The notes beneath the pieces were generated by a model that did no database searches, was not told the DNA's origin, and worked only from the letters and a program-made list of their open reading frames with translations. A stretch of DNA of 6,584 nucleotides from Mailhella sp. (lineage in GTDB: Bacteria > Desulfobacterota > Desulfovibrionia > Desulfovibrionales > Desulfovibrionaceae), in contig JAKSQA010000057.1 of NCBI GenBank assembly GCA_024404335.1, forward strand, positions 1 to 6,584, written 5' to 3'. A program made the translations under genes and the position numbers. The first letter of the stretch is position 1. The number at the start of each line of letters is the position of its first letter. Below, in pieces: positions 1 through 6,467 of this stretch.

Positions 1-2324
1 ACCTTCCGCTTCTGGCGCCAGGGCTTGATCGAATGGAAGCGCGCCCTCCCCTGCAGGTTCGCAAGGGGGGCGGGCGCAGGGCCGAGCACGGTAAGGCCGG
101 CGGCCTTTCCCAGCCTGCGAAAAGCCGACGAGAAGACGCCCAGCCTCGCCATCCCCCCCTCGTCGCCGCGGGGGAAGGAAATGCGCACGAGCGCCAGCTT
201 GACGAACGGCGGATACCTGCGCTGCTCGCGGAGCGCCAGCTCCCGGGCATAGAAGCCCTCATAGTCGGAATCGGCCACGAACCGCCAGCAGTAATGCTCC
301 GTATCCCTTGTCTGGATCAGCACCCTGCCGGGCTTCTCCCCCCGCCCGGCGCGCCCCGCCGACTGCACGAGCAGCTGGAACGTGCGCTCCGCGGAGCGGT
401 AGTCCGGGAGATTGAGCCCCATGTCGCCGTCCACGACGAGGGCCAGCGTCACGTTGGGGAAGTGGTGCCCCTTGGAGAGCATCTGCGTCCCCACAAGGAC
501 CTGCGCCTCCTGCCTCGCAAAGGACTCGAGTATCTCCTCCATGCGGCCAGGCCTGCTCGTGCTGTCCCTGTCGAGCCGGAGGATCCGTCCGTCCGGCGGG
601 AGGACCTCTGCAAGCTCCCCGTCTGCGAGCGATTCCTCAAGCTTCTCGGTGCCCTGGCCCATAGGCAGGAAGTTCGTGCCCCCGCATTTCACGCAGGGGG
701 AGGGATAGGGCTGCGCATAGCCGCAGTAATGGCAGACAAGCTGCTCACGCCGCTTGTGGTAGGTGAGCGAGATGTCGCAGGGCGGGCAGCGGGCCGACGT
801 TCCGCACGAGAGGCAGTACATCAGCGGCGCATAGCCCCGGCGGTTCAGAAGTATGACGGCCTGCTCCCCGCGCGAGACCGTTTCCTTCAGCACCTCCAGC
901 GACCTCGGCGCGAGCAGGCGCGAGGCGGGCTCGCGGCGTATGTCGACGAATTCCATAGCAGGCGTCGTTCCTCCGCCCACCCGGCCCGGCAGCCTGAGCA
1001 TGGGGAAAAGGCCCTTCTCCGCCGCATGGAAGGTCTTGATATCGGGGGTGGCCGACCCGAGCAGCAGCAGGGCGCCGTGCCTCCGGGCCCTTTCCCATGC
1101 GACCTCCTTGGCCTGGTAGGGCAGCCTGTCCTCCTGCTTGAACGAGGCGTCGTGCTCCTCATCGAGGATGACCGCCCCGAGCCTGGGCACGGGCAGGAAG
1201 AGGGCCGAGCGCGTGCCTATGACTATGCAGGGATCCCGGCGCGCAGCCAGTGCCCTGAAGGTCCTTTCCCGCAGCTGAGGCGTCTGATAGCCGTGGTAGA
1301 AGACCACCGGAACGCCGGGGAAGCGGCGCTCCGCATCGCGGCGGAGCTGGAGTGCGATCGCCACTGCGGGCGCGAGGATGAGGGCCGTGCGCCCCCTCTT
1401 CAGGCAGGCGAAGGCCAGCTCAAGATAGACGGCGGTCTTGCCGCTGCCCGTCACGCCGTACAGCAGGCGCGCGAAGCTCTTTTCGGAGCCGTCAGCCAGG
1501 CCGTCAAGCGCGCGCACGCACGAATCCAGCGCATCACGCTGCGCATCGGTGAGGCTGTAGGGCGGCTCGGGCGGAGGAAGCAGGGCCTCTTCGGGCTCCG
1601 TCCCTTCCTCTCCCTCCATGGAGTCCGCGGGCCTAAGCTCCACAAGGCGCGCCTTAACCAGCTGGGCCAGCGCGGCGGAGCATTCGGGAAGCGCCTCACG
1701 CAGGCGCAGGCGCGAGGCGGAGCCGTGATGCAGGAGCCAGTCGAGCACCTCCCTCTGCCGGGCCGCGTTGGGCCTCACCTGCCAGGGGGGCTCGCACGCG
1801 AGCACGCATATCTCCCCCGCGGCCGCATCTTCCGCAAGCATGAGCAGTTCGGCACGCCCCCGCATGAAGTCGGCCGCCAGCCTGCGCCGGTCATCCTCCA
1901 CAAGGGAGGGTATGTCGCGCAGGGCGAGCATCCTCGGCCTCCTGCCCTCCGCGCCCTCGGCATCCAGGTACTGGCGCACGCGGATGCGGGCCGTCACGCG
2001 GAGCCCCTGGGGAAGCAGGCTGCCGAGTATGCGGCCGGGCGTGGAGCACTGGCGCGAGGCCAGCTGGGCCACCGTGTCCATGTAGTCTTCAGACAGCAGC
2101 GGGGCCTTCTCCAGCGGCCACGTCACGGGCCGCAGCTCGAATTCACGCTTCTCCGCCGGGGCTTCGCATTCCGTGCCGACCACGACCCCCACGCGCACAT
2201 GGCCGCCGCCCAGGGGGACGGCCACACGGAGGCCCGCCTTCCACTCCATGCCCGGGAACATGTCGGGCACGAGGTACGAAAGCGTGGAGTACGGAGGGGA
2301 ACAGAGCGCGACGCTGCAGACCAT
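1..2324 (-). CDS. priA: Primosomal protein N' (PriA), replication-restart DNA helicase, 3' end cut by window edge
   Basis: PriA recognises abandoned replication forks, unwinds the lagging-strand arm 3' to 5', and starts reloading of the replicative helicase. The window shows 774 codons. The family norm is about 730-800 residues, and the alignable C-terminal end suggests some tens of residues are missing. The N-terminal 3'-DNA-binding domain (about 1-110, with VALCSPPYSTLSYLVP) is followed by a winged-helix-like stretch (about 185-232). The helicase core has Walker A GVTGSGKT (290-297), DEEH (388-391), GSATP (423-427), GTQMLSKGHHFP (612-623) and QSAGRAGRG (654-662). Eight zinc-binding cysteines are intact: C504, C507, C513, C516, C531, C534, C544 and C547. 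Motif Ia is unusual: PAVAIALQ (319-326) where most family members have PEIALTPQ. The ATG at 2324 lies 16 bases after the DUF486 stop, behind a weak G-rich ribosome site, and it places the family N-terminus correctly. Identity is near certain. Confidence 0.96.
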   Translation of the reverse strand, partial: MVCSVALCSPPYSTLSYLVPDMFPGMEWKAGLRVAVPLGGGHVRVGVVVGTECEAPAEKREFELRPVTWPLEKAPLLSEDYMDTVAQLASRQCSTPGRILGSLLPQGLRVTARIRVRQYLDAEGAEGRRPRMLALRDIPSLVEDDRRRLAADFMRGRAELLMLAEDAAAGEICVLACEPPWQVRPNAARQREVLDWLLHHGSASRLRLREALPECSAALAQLVKARLVELRPADSMEGEEGTEPEEALLPPPEPPYSLTDAQRDALDSCVRALDGLADGSEKSFARLLYGVTGSGKTAVYLELAFACLKRGRTALILAPAVAIALQLRRDAERRFPGVPVVFYHGYQTPQLRERTFRALAARRDPCIVIGTRSALFLPVPRLGAVILDEEHDASFKQEDRLPYQAKEVAWERARRHGALLLLGSATPDIKTFHAAEKGLFPMLRLPGRVGGGTTPAMEFVDIRREPASRLLAPRSLEVLKETVSRGEQAVILLNRRGYAPLMYCLSCGTSARCPPCDISLTYHKRREQLVCHYCGYAQPYPSPCVKCGGTNFLPMGQGTEKLEESLADGELAEVLPPDGRILRLDRDSTSRPGRMEEILESFARQEAQVLVGTQMLSKGHHFPNVTLALVVDGDMGLNLPDYRSAERTFQLLVQSAGRAGRGEKPGRVLIQTRDTEHYCWRFVADSDYEGFYARELALREQRRYPPFVKLALVRISFPRGDEGGMARLGVFSSAFRRLGKAAGLTVLGPAPAPLANLQGRARFHSIKPWRQKRK

Positions 2325-2340
2325 GGATGCCCCCGCGGGG

Positions 2341-2691
2341 TCAGCCCTTGAAGACGAAGAACGCGCCTGCCACGATGAGCGCGAAGCCTACGGCGTGGTT
2401 CCAGGTAAGGCTCTCGCCGAGGTACACCGTGGAGAACACGCCGAAGACCGTGAGGGAGATCACCTCCTGGATGGTCTTGAGCTCCGCGGCCGAGAAATAG
2501 CCGTAGCCCAGCCTGTTGGCGGGCACCTGGAGGCAGTATTCGAAGAAGGCGATGCCCCAGCTGATAAGTATCGCGGCGACGAAGCCCAGCGACTGGTTCC
2601 TGAGATGACCGTACCATGCGTACGTCATGAACACGTTGGAGCCGATGAGAAGCACTATGGTGACAAGGGAAACGGGAAGGCCGAACGGCAT
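2341..2691 (-). CDS. DUF486 / DMT-superfamily small membrane protein
   Basis: This 116-residue hydrophobic protein matches the DUF486 family (COG3169), small relatives of drug/metabolite transporters. The substrate and role are unknown. Four membrane segments are visible at about 5-25, 36-53, 75-92 and 98-114. The family signature lies between helices 2 and 3: FEYCLQVPANRLGYGY (50-65), then FSAAELKTIQE (66-76). SNVFMTYAWYGHL (18-30) in the first helix is also typical. The start was set at 2691 rather than the upstream in-frame ATG at 2709. A GGAGG (2699-2703) sits 7 bases before 2691, whereas 2709 has no ribosome site and lies inside a hairpin. The shorter form also fits the family length. 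The gene is followed after 16 bases by priA and probably shares its transcript. Family membership is well supported; any transport function is inference. Confidence 0.9.
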   Translation of the reverse strand: MPFGLPVSLVTIVLLIGSNVFMTYAWYGHLRNQSLGFVAAILISWGIAFFEYCLQVPANRLGYGYFSAAELKTIQEVISLTVFGVFSTVYLGESLTWNHAVGFALIVAGAFFVFKG

Positions 2692-2703
2692 GATGCCCCC
2701 TCC
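2689..2703 (-). promoter_or_regulatory. Ribosome binding site deciding the DUF486 start
   Basis: On the minus strand the bases before the ATG at 2691 read GGGAGGGGGCATC, which puts GGAGG 7 bases from the start codon. The competing ATG at 2709 has only a T-rich tract and hairpin bases before it. This settles the start at 2691. The priA start downstream is preceded by a similar GGGGGCATCC string with no clear GGAGG. Confidence 0.75.
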
Positions 2704-2717
2704 CGGCATCTGCCGGG
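2702..2717. repeat. Perfect 7-bp inverted repeat upstream of the DUF486 ribosome site
   Basis: CCCGGCA (2702-2708) and TGCCGGG (2711-2717) pair perfectly around a 2-base centre. In a minus-strand transcript the hairpin would fall between the T-tract of the lysC terminator and the DUF486 ribosome site, and its last bases overlap that site (GGAGG at 2699-2703). It could mask or shape translation initiation for any transcript reading through the terminator. The 2-base loop is too tight, so the inner pairs would open. No function is shown by sequence alone. Confidence 0.5.
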
Positions 2718-2718
2718 C

Positions 2719-2748
2719 AAAAAAAGAAAGGGGAGCGGTGCTCCCCTT
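2719..2748 (-). terminator. Intrinsic terminator of lysC
   Basis: In the minus-strand transcript a 9-bp perfect stem (AAGGGGAGC, 2740-2748, with GCTCCCCTT, 2728-2736) closes a 3-base loop. It is followed at once by TCTTTTTTT running to 2719. It lies 26 bases past the lysC stop. This is a textbook rho-independent terminator and should end the fusion gene-tsaE-lysC transcript. Confidence 0.92.
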
Positions 2749-2773
2749 CCATGATTCATACGATCGGGCCGGC

Positions 2774-3979
2774 TTAGAGCTCGAAGGCCTGATGCAGCGT
2801 GTTGACGGCCAGATTGAGGTCGGCCTCGTTGATGAGGCAGGAGATCTTCACTTCGGAAGTGCTGATCATGATAACATTGATGCCGGCCTTGTAAAGGGTG
2901 TCGAACACACGGCTGGCGACGCCGCTGTGGTTGCGCATGCCCACGCCGATGACGGAGACCTTGGCGATGCTCTGGGCGCTCTCGATCTTGCTGCAGCCGC
3001 AGTCCTGGGATTCGAGCACTTCGATGGTGCGCTTGAGGTCCTTGCGGGAGACGGTGAAGGCGATGTCGGTCACGCCGTTGCGGCTGGCGGTCTGGATGAT
3101 CATGTCGACGACGATGCCGGCGTCGCCGAGCTTGCTGAAGATGCCGGCTGCGGAACCGGGACGGTCCTGCACGTCGCAGAGGGTGACTCTGGCCTGATCC
3201 TTATCGAAAGCGATGCCCGAAACGAGCACGGACTCCATCATATTGTCCTCCTTGGTGACCAGCGTGCCGGGGTCGTTGGAAAAGGTAGAGCGCACGCGAA
3301 CGGGAACATTGAACTTCTCTGCAATCTCAACGGAGCGGATCTGAAGGACCTTGGCGCCCATGGATGCCATTTCGAGCATCTCCTCGTAGCTGACCTTGTC
3401 CATCTTGTGCGCTTCCTTGCAGACGCGGGGATCGGTGGTGTAGACGCCGTCGACGTCGGTATAGATATCGCAGATCGTGCCGTCGCCGAGGGCGGCGGCG
3501 ATGGCCACCGCGGAGGTGTCGGAACCGCCGCGGCCGAGCGTGGTGAGACGCATATCCTTCGTACGGCCCTGGAAGCCGGCCATGACGATGACGTCATACG
3601 TCTCGAAGGCCTTGCGGATGAAGTCCGCGCTGATGGAGTCGATACGGGCGCTGCCGAAGGCGTCGTCGGTGACGATCGGGATCTGGAAGCCGAGGAAGGA
3701 GCGGGCCTTCACGCCGGCATCCTGGAGCAGCATGGAGAAAAGGGCCACGGATTCCTGCTCGCCCGTGGTGAGGAGCACATCGAGCTCGGCAAGATCAGGC
3801 TCGTCCGACCACTGGTAGGCACGTTCGAGGAGGCTGTTGGTCTGGCCGTAGCGTGCGGAAAGCACCACGACGACCTTGTAGCCTTCTTCGCGGGCGGCCA
3901 GGACCTTGCCGCGCACCTTCTTCATGCACTCAAGGTCGGCAACGGAGGAACCACCGAATTTTTGTACGAGAATACGCAT
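2774..3979 (-). CDS. lysC: Aspartate kinase (aspartokinase) with two C-terminal ACT domains
   Basis: This cytosolic enzyme phosphorylates L-aspartate with ATP, the first step toward lysine, threonine, methionine and, in many bacteria, diaminopimelate. The 401 residues match the monofunctional family (about 400-410). The kinase domain carries KFGGSS (7-12), TTGEQ (71-75), [14 protein letters not shown] (146-159), [13 protein letters not shown] (173-185) and [15 protein letters not shown] (204-218). Two ACT regulatory domains follow: about 263-335, with [10 protein letters not shown] (272-281), and about 340-401, with [14 protein letters not shown] (346-359). Feedback control by lysine and/or threonine is expected from the family, but the effector cannot be read here. 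GQTN (45-48) replaces the commoner GETN. Start ATG 3979 has AGGA 6 bases upstream and lies 24 bases after the tsaE stop. Arg codons that I checked are CGC/CGT, unlike the AGG-rich priA, which suggests high expression. A strong internal ribosome site at 3247-3253 may yield a separate ACT-only subunit. Confidence 0.97.
   Translation of the reverse strand: MRILVQKFGGSSVADLECMKKVRGKVLAAREEGYKVVVVLSARYGQTNSLLERAYQWSDEPDLAELDVLLTTGEQESVALFSMLLQDAGVKARSFLGFQIPIVTDDAFGSARIDSISADFIRKAFETYDVIVMAGFQGRTKDMRLTTLGRGGSDTSAVAIAAALGDGTICDIYTDVDGVYTTDPRVCKEAHKMDKVSYEEMLEMASMGAKVLQIRSVEIAEKFNVPVRVRSTFSNDPGTLVTKEDNMMESVLVSGIAFDKDQARVTLCDVQDRPGSAAGIFSKLGDAGIVVDMIIQTASRNGVTDIAFTVSRKDLKRTIEVLESQDCGCSKIESAQSIAKVSVIGVGMRNHSGVASRVFDTLYKAGINVIMISTSEVKISCLINEADLNLAVNTLHQAFEL
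3236..3253 (-). promoter_or_regulatory. Candidate internal ribosome site and ATG-ATG start inside lysC (beta-subunit start)
   Basis: On the minus strand AAGGAGG (3247-3253) stands 5 bases before an in-frame ATG (3241) and 8 bases before a second one (3238), which are codons M247 and M248 of lysC. Translation from here would give a 155- or 154-residue protein containing just the two ACT domains (2774-3241). In Bacillus subtilis aspartokinase II and several relatives, an in-phase internal start at nearly this residue makes the beta subunit of an alpha2-beta2 enzyme. The match in position and the ideal spacing are seen directly. Use of the site is inference. The rival explanation is that AAG GAG GAC simply encodes a conserved Lys-Glu-Asp. 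Confidence 0.6.
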
Positions 3980-4003
3980 ATCGCTTCCTGGAAAAAAGAT
4001 TTG

Positions 4004-4558
4004 TCAGCCCCGGGCGGCACTGAAGCGCCGCTCAAGCAGGGGCTGCAGTTCACGCATGAGCGCGATGGCGGCCTGGCCGAAGGGCTCAATTTTCGCCAAG
4101 CGGAAATTTTTATCAAATTCGGAAGAATTGTCCAGAAAATTCCGCAGCTCCGGCGATTCCTGCATGATATGGAGGTCCAGTCTCTCCGCGGCATGGCGGG
4201 ATGCCTCCAGATACTCGGGCCATTCCAGGATGAACAGCGGATCCCCCTCCTCCAGGGCGTCCTCCATTTCCTCAGGAAGGGAAGCCCCCTCGGAAAGCCG
4301 GTACAGGTCGGCATGCAGCACTTCCGGTTCGGTGGGGTACATGTTGCAGAGCGTGAAGCTCGGGCTCCCGACCTCGGCCTCGGCGCTCCCCGGAAGGGCC
4401 GAGACGAATCCCCGCGTGAGCGTCGTCTTCCCTCCGCCGAGGCCGGCGAAGAGATACAGCGCCCTCACGCGGGAGGGAGCCATCGCCTCCGCGAGCATGC
4501 GGCCCAGTTCCATGGTGTCTTCCGGCGTCTTAAGCAGCAGTTCCATATCCAAATCCAT
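4004..4558 (-). CDS. tsaE: tRNA t6A biosynthesis ATPase TsaE (YjeE family)
   Basis: TsaE is the P-loop ATPase that works with TsaB, TsaC and TsaD to place threonylcarbamoyl on A37 of ANN-decoding tRNAs. Family motifs appear in order: P-loop AGLGGGKTT (38-46), VGSPSFTL (63-70, usual form SPTFTL), HADLYRL (82-88) and EWPE (112-115). The usual P-loop is GDLGAGKTT, so the first glycine is alanine and the aspartate is glycine here, while Lys44-Thr45 are kept. At 184 residues it is longer than the typical 150-165. The extra length is a C-terminal tail after about residue 135, with no motif I recognise. The start at 4558 was chosen for length; ATG 4546 (residue 5) is equally possible, and neither has a strong ribosome site. 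It lies 24 bases upstream of lysC and 79 bases after the fusion gene, so it is likely co-transcribed with at least lysC. Confidence 0.92.
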   Translation of the reverse strand: MDLDMELLLKTPEDTMELGRMLAEAMAPSRVRALYLFAGLGGGKTTLTRGFVSALPGSAEAEVGSPSFTLCNMYPTEPEVLHADLYRLSEGASLPEEMEDALEEGDPLFILEWPEYLEASRHAAERLDLHIMQESPELRNFLDNSSEFDKNFRLAKIEPFGQAAIALMRELQPLLERRFSAARG

Positions 4559-4587
4559 TCCAGTTCCGCAAAAATTTTCCGCCGCAT

Positions 4588-4628
4588 CGCACATACACTG
4601 CGGTTTTGTGCATTGCAAAATATGTGCG
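4588..4628. repeat. Nested inverted repeat in the gap between the fusion gene and tsaE
   Basis: The 79-base gap 4559-4637 holds perfect 8-bp arms CGCACATA (4588-4595) and TATGTGCG (4621-4628). Within them a second pair lies at TTTTG (4604-4608) and CAAAA (4616-4620), with a one-sided 8-base bulge. In the minus-strand RNA this would form a bulged stem-loop 9-12 bases past the fusion-gene stop. A T-run (AAAATTTTT) follows only after a further GC-rich stretch, so it is not a clean terminator. The same bases contain TTGCAA-17-TATGTG, a weak promoter-like pair (minus strand, 4618-4590) that could serve tsaE-lysC. I cannot say which reading, if either, is real. Confidence 0.45.
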
Positions 4629-4637
4629 GCAGACGAT

Positions 4638-6284
4638 TCAGCCTTCAGCGGGCGACGGCATACTGCTCCACAGCCCCGCCCAGAGCTCCCTCCGGGCCGC
4701 CTCGTCCGCAGCCCTGAATCCGTCCACATCACGGAGGAAGCGGTCGACGGCTGCGTCCAGCTCATCCCGGGTGCCCTCATTGGGTATCACGTCGTCAGCG
4801 GCGGCTATCTTGTCGGCCTGTCTCCATTGCCAGGAATCGACGGCGGCCGTCTTTTCCGGACTCCAGCCCCGTGATGCCCCGAGCCGGGCGTGGCGCACGG
4901 CGTCTCCGCAGGAGACCACGGCGAGCCCCGTCCTGGCCCGCCTGTGCCATGCCGTCTCCAACCCGACGGGCACCGCGGCGACCGCCGCAGCCGCGCCGTC
5001 CCTGTCGGCCTTAAGAAAGAACGCGCGCATGTCATCGTACACAAGGGGATGGATGAGCCGTTCAAGGTCGCGCCTCATGCCCGGCGTGCCTGCAAGCAGC
5101 TCGCCGAGGCGGATGCGGTCGACCGAGCCGTCGGCAGCCATGAAGAGATCTCCCCAGCGCTGCCGCATGAGGTGCCAGCCGTCCGCACCGGGGCGGTACT
5201 GGGCCGCCACCGCGGCATCGGCGCTCCACACGGGAATCCCGTGGCCGGATATCCTCTCCAGCACCGCGGACTTGCCGCATCCGGGCATGCCGGTCAGCAC
5301 GATGCGCTGCGCCCCCCGCTCCAGGGCCAGCATGGCCTCGGCGAAATCAGGCGGAGGCGGGCAGAGGAACGACATGGGCTCCCCCGTCACGGGGTGGCCG
5401 AACTCGAGCCTCCAGGCGTGGAGCATCTGACGGGCCGCAGGCCCCGCGGAAGCCGGCCCGTAGACCGTATCGCCCCACAGAGGGAAGCCCTTTTCCGCAA
5501 GATGGACGCGGATCTGGTGCGTGCGCCCCGTATGGAGGCGCACGGCGAGCAGCGAGAACCTCCCCAGAGGTGATGCGTAGAGCGTCTCCCATTCCGTAAA
5601 CGCCTCGCGCCCGCCCTTTTCGAGGGGGACCACGGCCATGCGCGTCTTCACCGTCGGGTGCCGCCCTATGGGCGAGATGCCGGAGCCTTCCGCAGGCGGA
5701 ACGCCCCGGGTCACGGCAAGATAGGTCTTGTGCACACGCCGTGCGGCGAAATCCTCCACAAGGCGCAGGCGCGCACGCTCCGTAAGGGCGATGACGACGA
5801 GGCCGGAGGTGTCCTTGTCGAGCCTGTGGACGATGCCCGGCCTGGGGCCGTCCTGGGCGGCAAGCTGGGGAAAACGCCGCAGCAGCCTGTTCACCAGCGT
5901 CCCCGCAGGGCAGCTCGGGCACGGATGTATCGTCAGGCCCGCGGGCTTGGCCACGACGGCGATGTCGGCATCGGCGTAGACGACGTCGAGCGGACCGTCC
6001 TCCGCCTCAGGGCCGGCCGCCGCGCCGGGAATGCGCAGAGTGACCTCGTCACCGGGCCGGAGCTTCACGTCGGCGTCTGCGGCAGGCGCGCCGCCCACCG
6101 TGCAGCGCCCCTCGGCGATCCACCTCTTCATGCGGCTGCGGGATTCCCCCGAAGCGGCGCTGAGGAATGCGTCAAGCCACACCCTACCTCCGTCGGGCAC
6201 TGTGAACGACCTGATCCCCCCGCACTCCGCCGGAGCGGAGCACACGTCATCCTGATCCATCATTTCGCCGAGCTGTTCTTCCAC
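4638..6284 (-). CDS. Fusion protein: RluA/RluD-family 23S rRNA pseudouridine synthase + dephospho-CoA kinase
   Basis: Two enzymes are joined in 548 residues. The N-terminal part has an S4-like RNA-binding region (about 35-86, RVWLDAFL through LRPGDEVTL). The RluA-family catalytic core follows (about 98-312), with HRLDKDTSGL (153-162, catalytic Asp156), LHTGRTHQIRVHLA (250-263) and GDTVYG (271-276). It should isomerise uridines in large-subunit rRNA; RluD is the nearest named type. The C-terminal part (about 326-520) is dephospho-CoA kinase (CoaE), the last step of CoA synthesis, with P-loop GMPGCGKS (332-339), Asp356 of the DAD motif, IHPLV (411-415), Gln486 and ADDVIPNEG (496-504). VPVGLE (438-443) replaces the usual PLLFE. 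No stop or frame change lies at the junction, so this is a true fusion. The start is GTG 6284, with GGAGGT three bases upstream. ATG 6263/6260 have no such site. It lies upstream of tsaE-lysC. Confidence 0.92.
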   Translation of the reverse strand: MEEQLGEMMDQDDVCSAPAECGGIRSFTVPDGGRVWLDAFLSAASGESRSRMKRWIAEGRCTVGGAPAADADVKLRPGDEVTLRIPGAAAGPEAEDGPLDVVYADADIAVVAKPAGLTIHPCPSCPAGTLVNRLLRRFPQLAAQDGPRPGIVHRLDKDTSGLVVIALTERARLRLVEDFAARRVHKTYLAVTRGVPPAEGSGISPIGRHPTVKTRMAVVPLEKGGREAFTEWETLYASPLGRFSLLAVRLHTGRTHQIRVHLAEKGFPLWGDTVYGPASAGPAARQMLHAWRLEFGHPVTGEPMSFLCPPPPDFAEAMLALERGAQRIVLTGMPGCGKSAVLERISGHGIPVWSADAAVAAQYRPGADGWHLMRQRWGDLFMAADGSVDRIRLGELLAGTPGMRRDLERLIHPLVYDDMRAFFLKADRDGAAAAVAAVPVGLETAWHRRARTGLAVVSCGDAVRHARLGASRGWSPEKTAAVDSWQWRQADKIAAADDVIPNEGTRDELDAAVDRFLRDVDGFRAADEAARRELWAGLWSSMPSPAEG

Positions 6285-6293
6285 GATACCTCC
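6282..6293 (-). promoter_or_regulatory. Ribosome binding site deciding a GTG start for the fusion gene
   Basis: The minus strand reads GGAGGTATCGTG, so a full GGAGGT precedes the GTG codon at 6284 with slightly short spacing. The nearest in-frame ATGs (6263, 6260) have only CAGCTCGGCGAA before them. An in-frame TTG at 6353 lacks any ribosome site and lies upstream of a plausible promoter element. Confidence 0.7.
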
Positions 6294-6301
6294 GGAACGC
6301 C

Positions 6302-6320
6302 GCCTCAGGCGGCCTGAGGC
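6302..6320. repeat. GC-rich 8-bp hairpin in the fusion-gene leader
   Basis: GCCTCAGG (6302-6309) and CCTGAGGC (6313-6320) pair perfectly around CGG. In the minus-strand transcript the hairpin ends 8 bases before the GGAGGT ribosome site. There is no T-tract after it, so it is not a terminator. It could protect the mRNA 5' end or affect ribosome access. TATAAC on the minus strand (6332-6327) would start a transcript at about 6320, exactly at the hairpin. Its -35 (TTGTGG, 15-base spacing) is poor. Confidence 0.5.
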
Positions 6321-6438
6321 CCCGATGTTATACCGACGGCCCCCATCCCACAACCTTCACATTCGGTTCCGGAGTGCGGAAAGGGCATATTCCCTTCATT
6401 TTTCGCCCCCGCAGAGGCCTCCGAGGGGCTCTTTGTGC

Positions 6439-6467
6439 TGGACAGAGGCACGGCTAGGGACTATAGT
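6439..6467 (+). promoter_or_regulatory. Sigma-70-type promoter of the plus-strand small gene
   Basis: TGGACA (6439-6444) and TATAGT (6462-6467) are separated by exactly 17 bases. Each matches five of six consensus positions. Transcription would start near 6474, giving a leader of about 27 bases that includes the AAGGAG ribosome site. The -10 lies inside a 12-base perfect palindrome (6458-6469), which may be an operator or part of a two-way promoter. Confidence 0.72.

Noticed and set aside
2331..2340. CCCCGCGGGG palindrome just before priA as an operator
   Set aside because: It falls in the 16-base DUF486-priA junction and is easily explained by GC-rich sequence and the G-rich ribosome site of priA.
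33..2351. A 772-codon plus-strand open frame opposite priA
   Set aside because: It is antisense to a clear PriA with all family motifs. Its product is rich in His, Arg, Gly and Pro with no recognisable domain, as expected for the mirror of a GC-rich gene.
2692..2709. Upstream ATG at 2709 as the DUF486 start
   Set aside because: It has no ribosome site, lies inside a hairpin next to the terminator T-tract, and makes the protein longer than the family. The ATG at 2691 has GGAGG at 7 bases.
2627..4717. A 696-codon plus-strand open frame opposite lysC and tsaE
   Set aside because: It spans three minus-strand genes and a terminator. The Asp/Gly/His/Ala-rich product is the typical reverse-strand shadow of an aspartate kinase gene.
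6285..6353. N-terminal extension of the fusion gene to a TTG at 6353
   Set aside because: There is no ribosome site before it, the extension is Arg/Gly-rich and unlike the family, and it would translate through a promoter-like TATAAC and a hairpin. GTG 6284 has GGAGGT.
6381..6396. AAGGG-CATATT-CCCTT inverted repeat followed by CATTTTT as a plus-strand terminator
   Set aside because: The arms are only 5 bp, the T-run is offset and short, and no plus-strand gene ends upstream.
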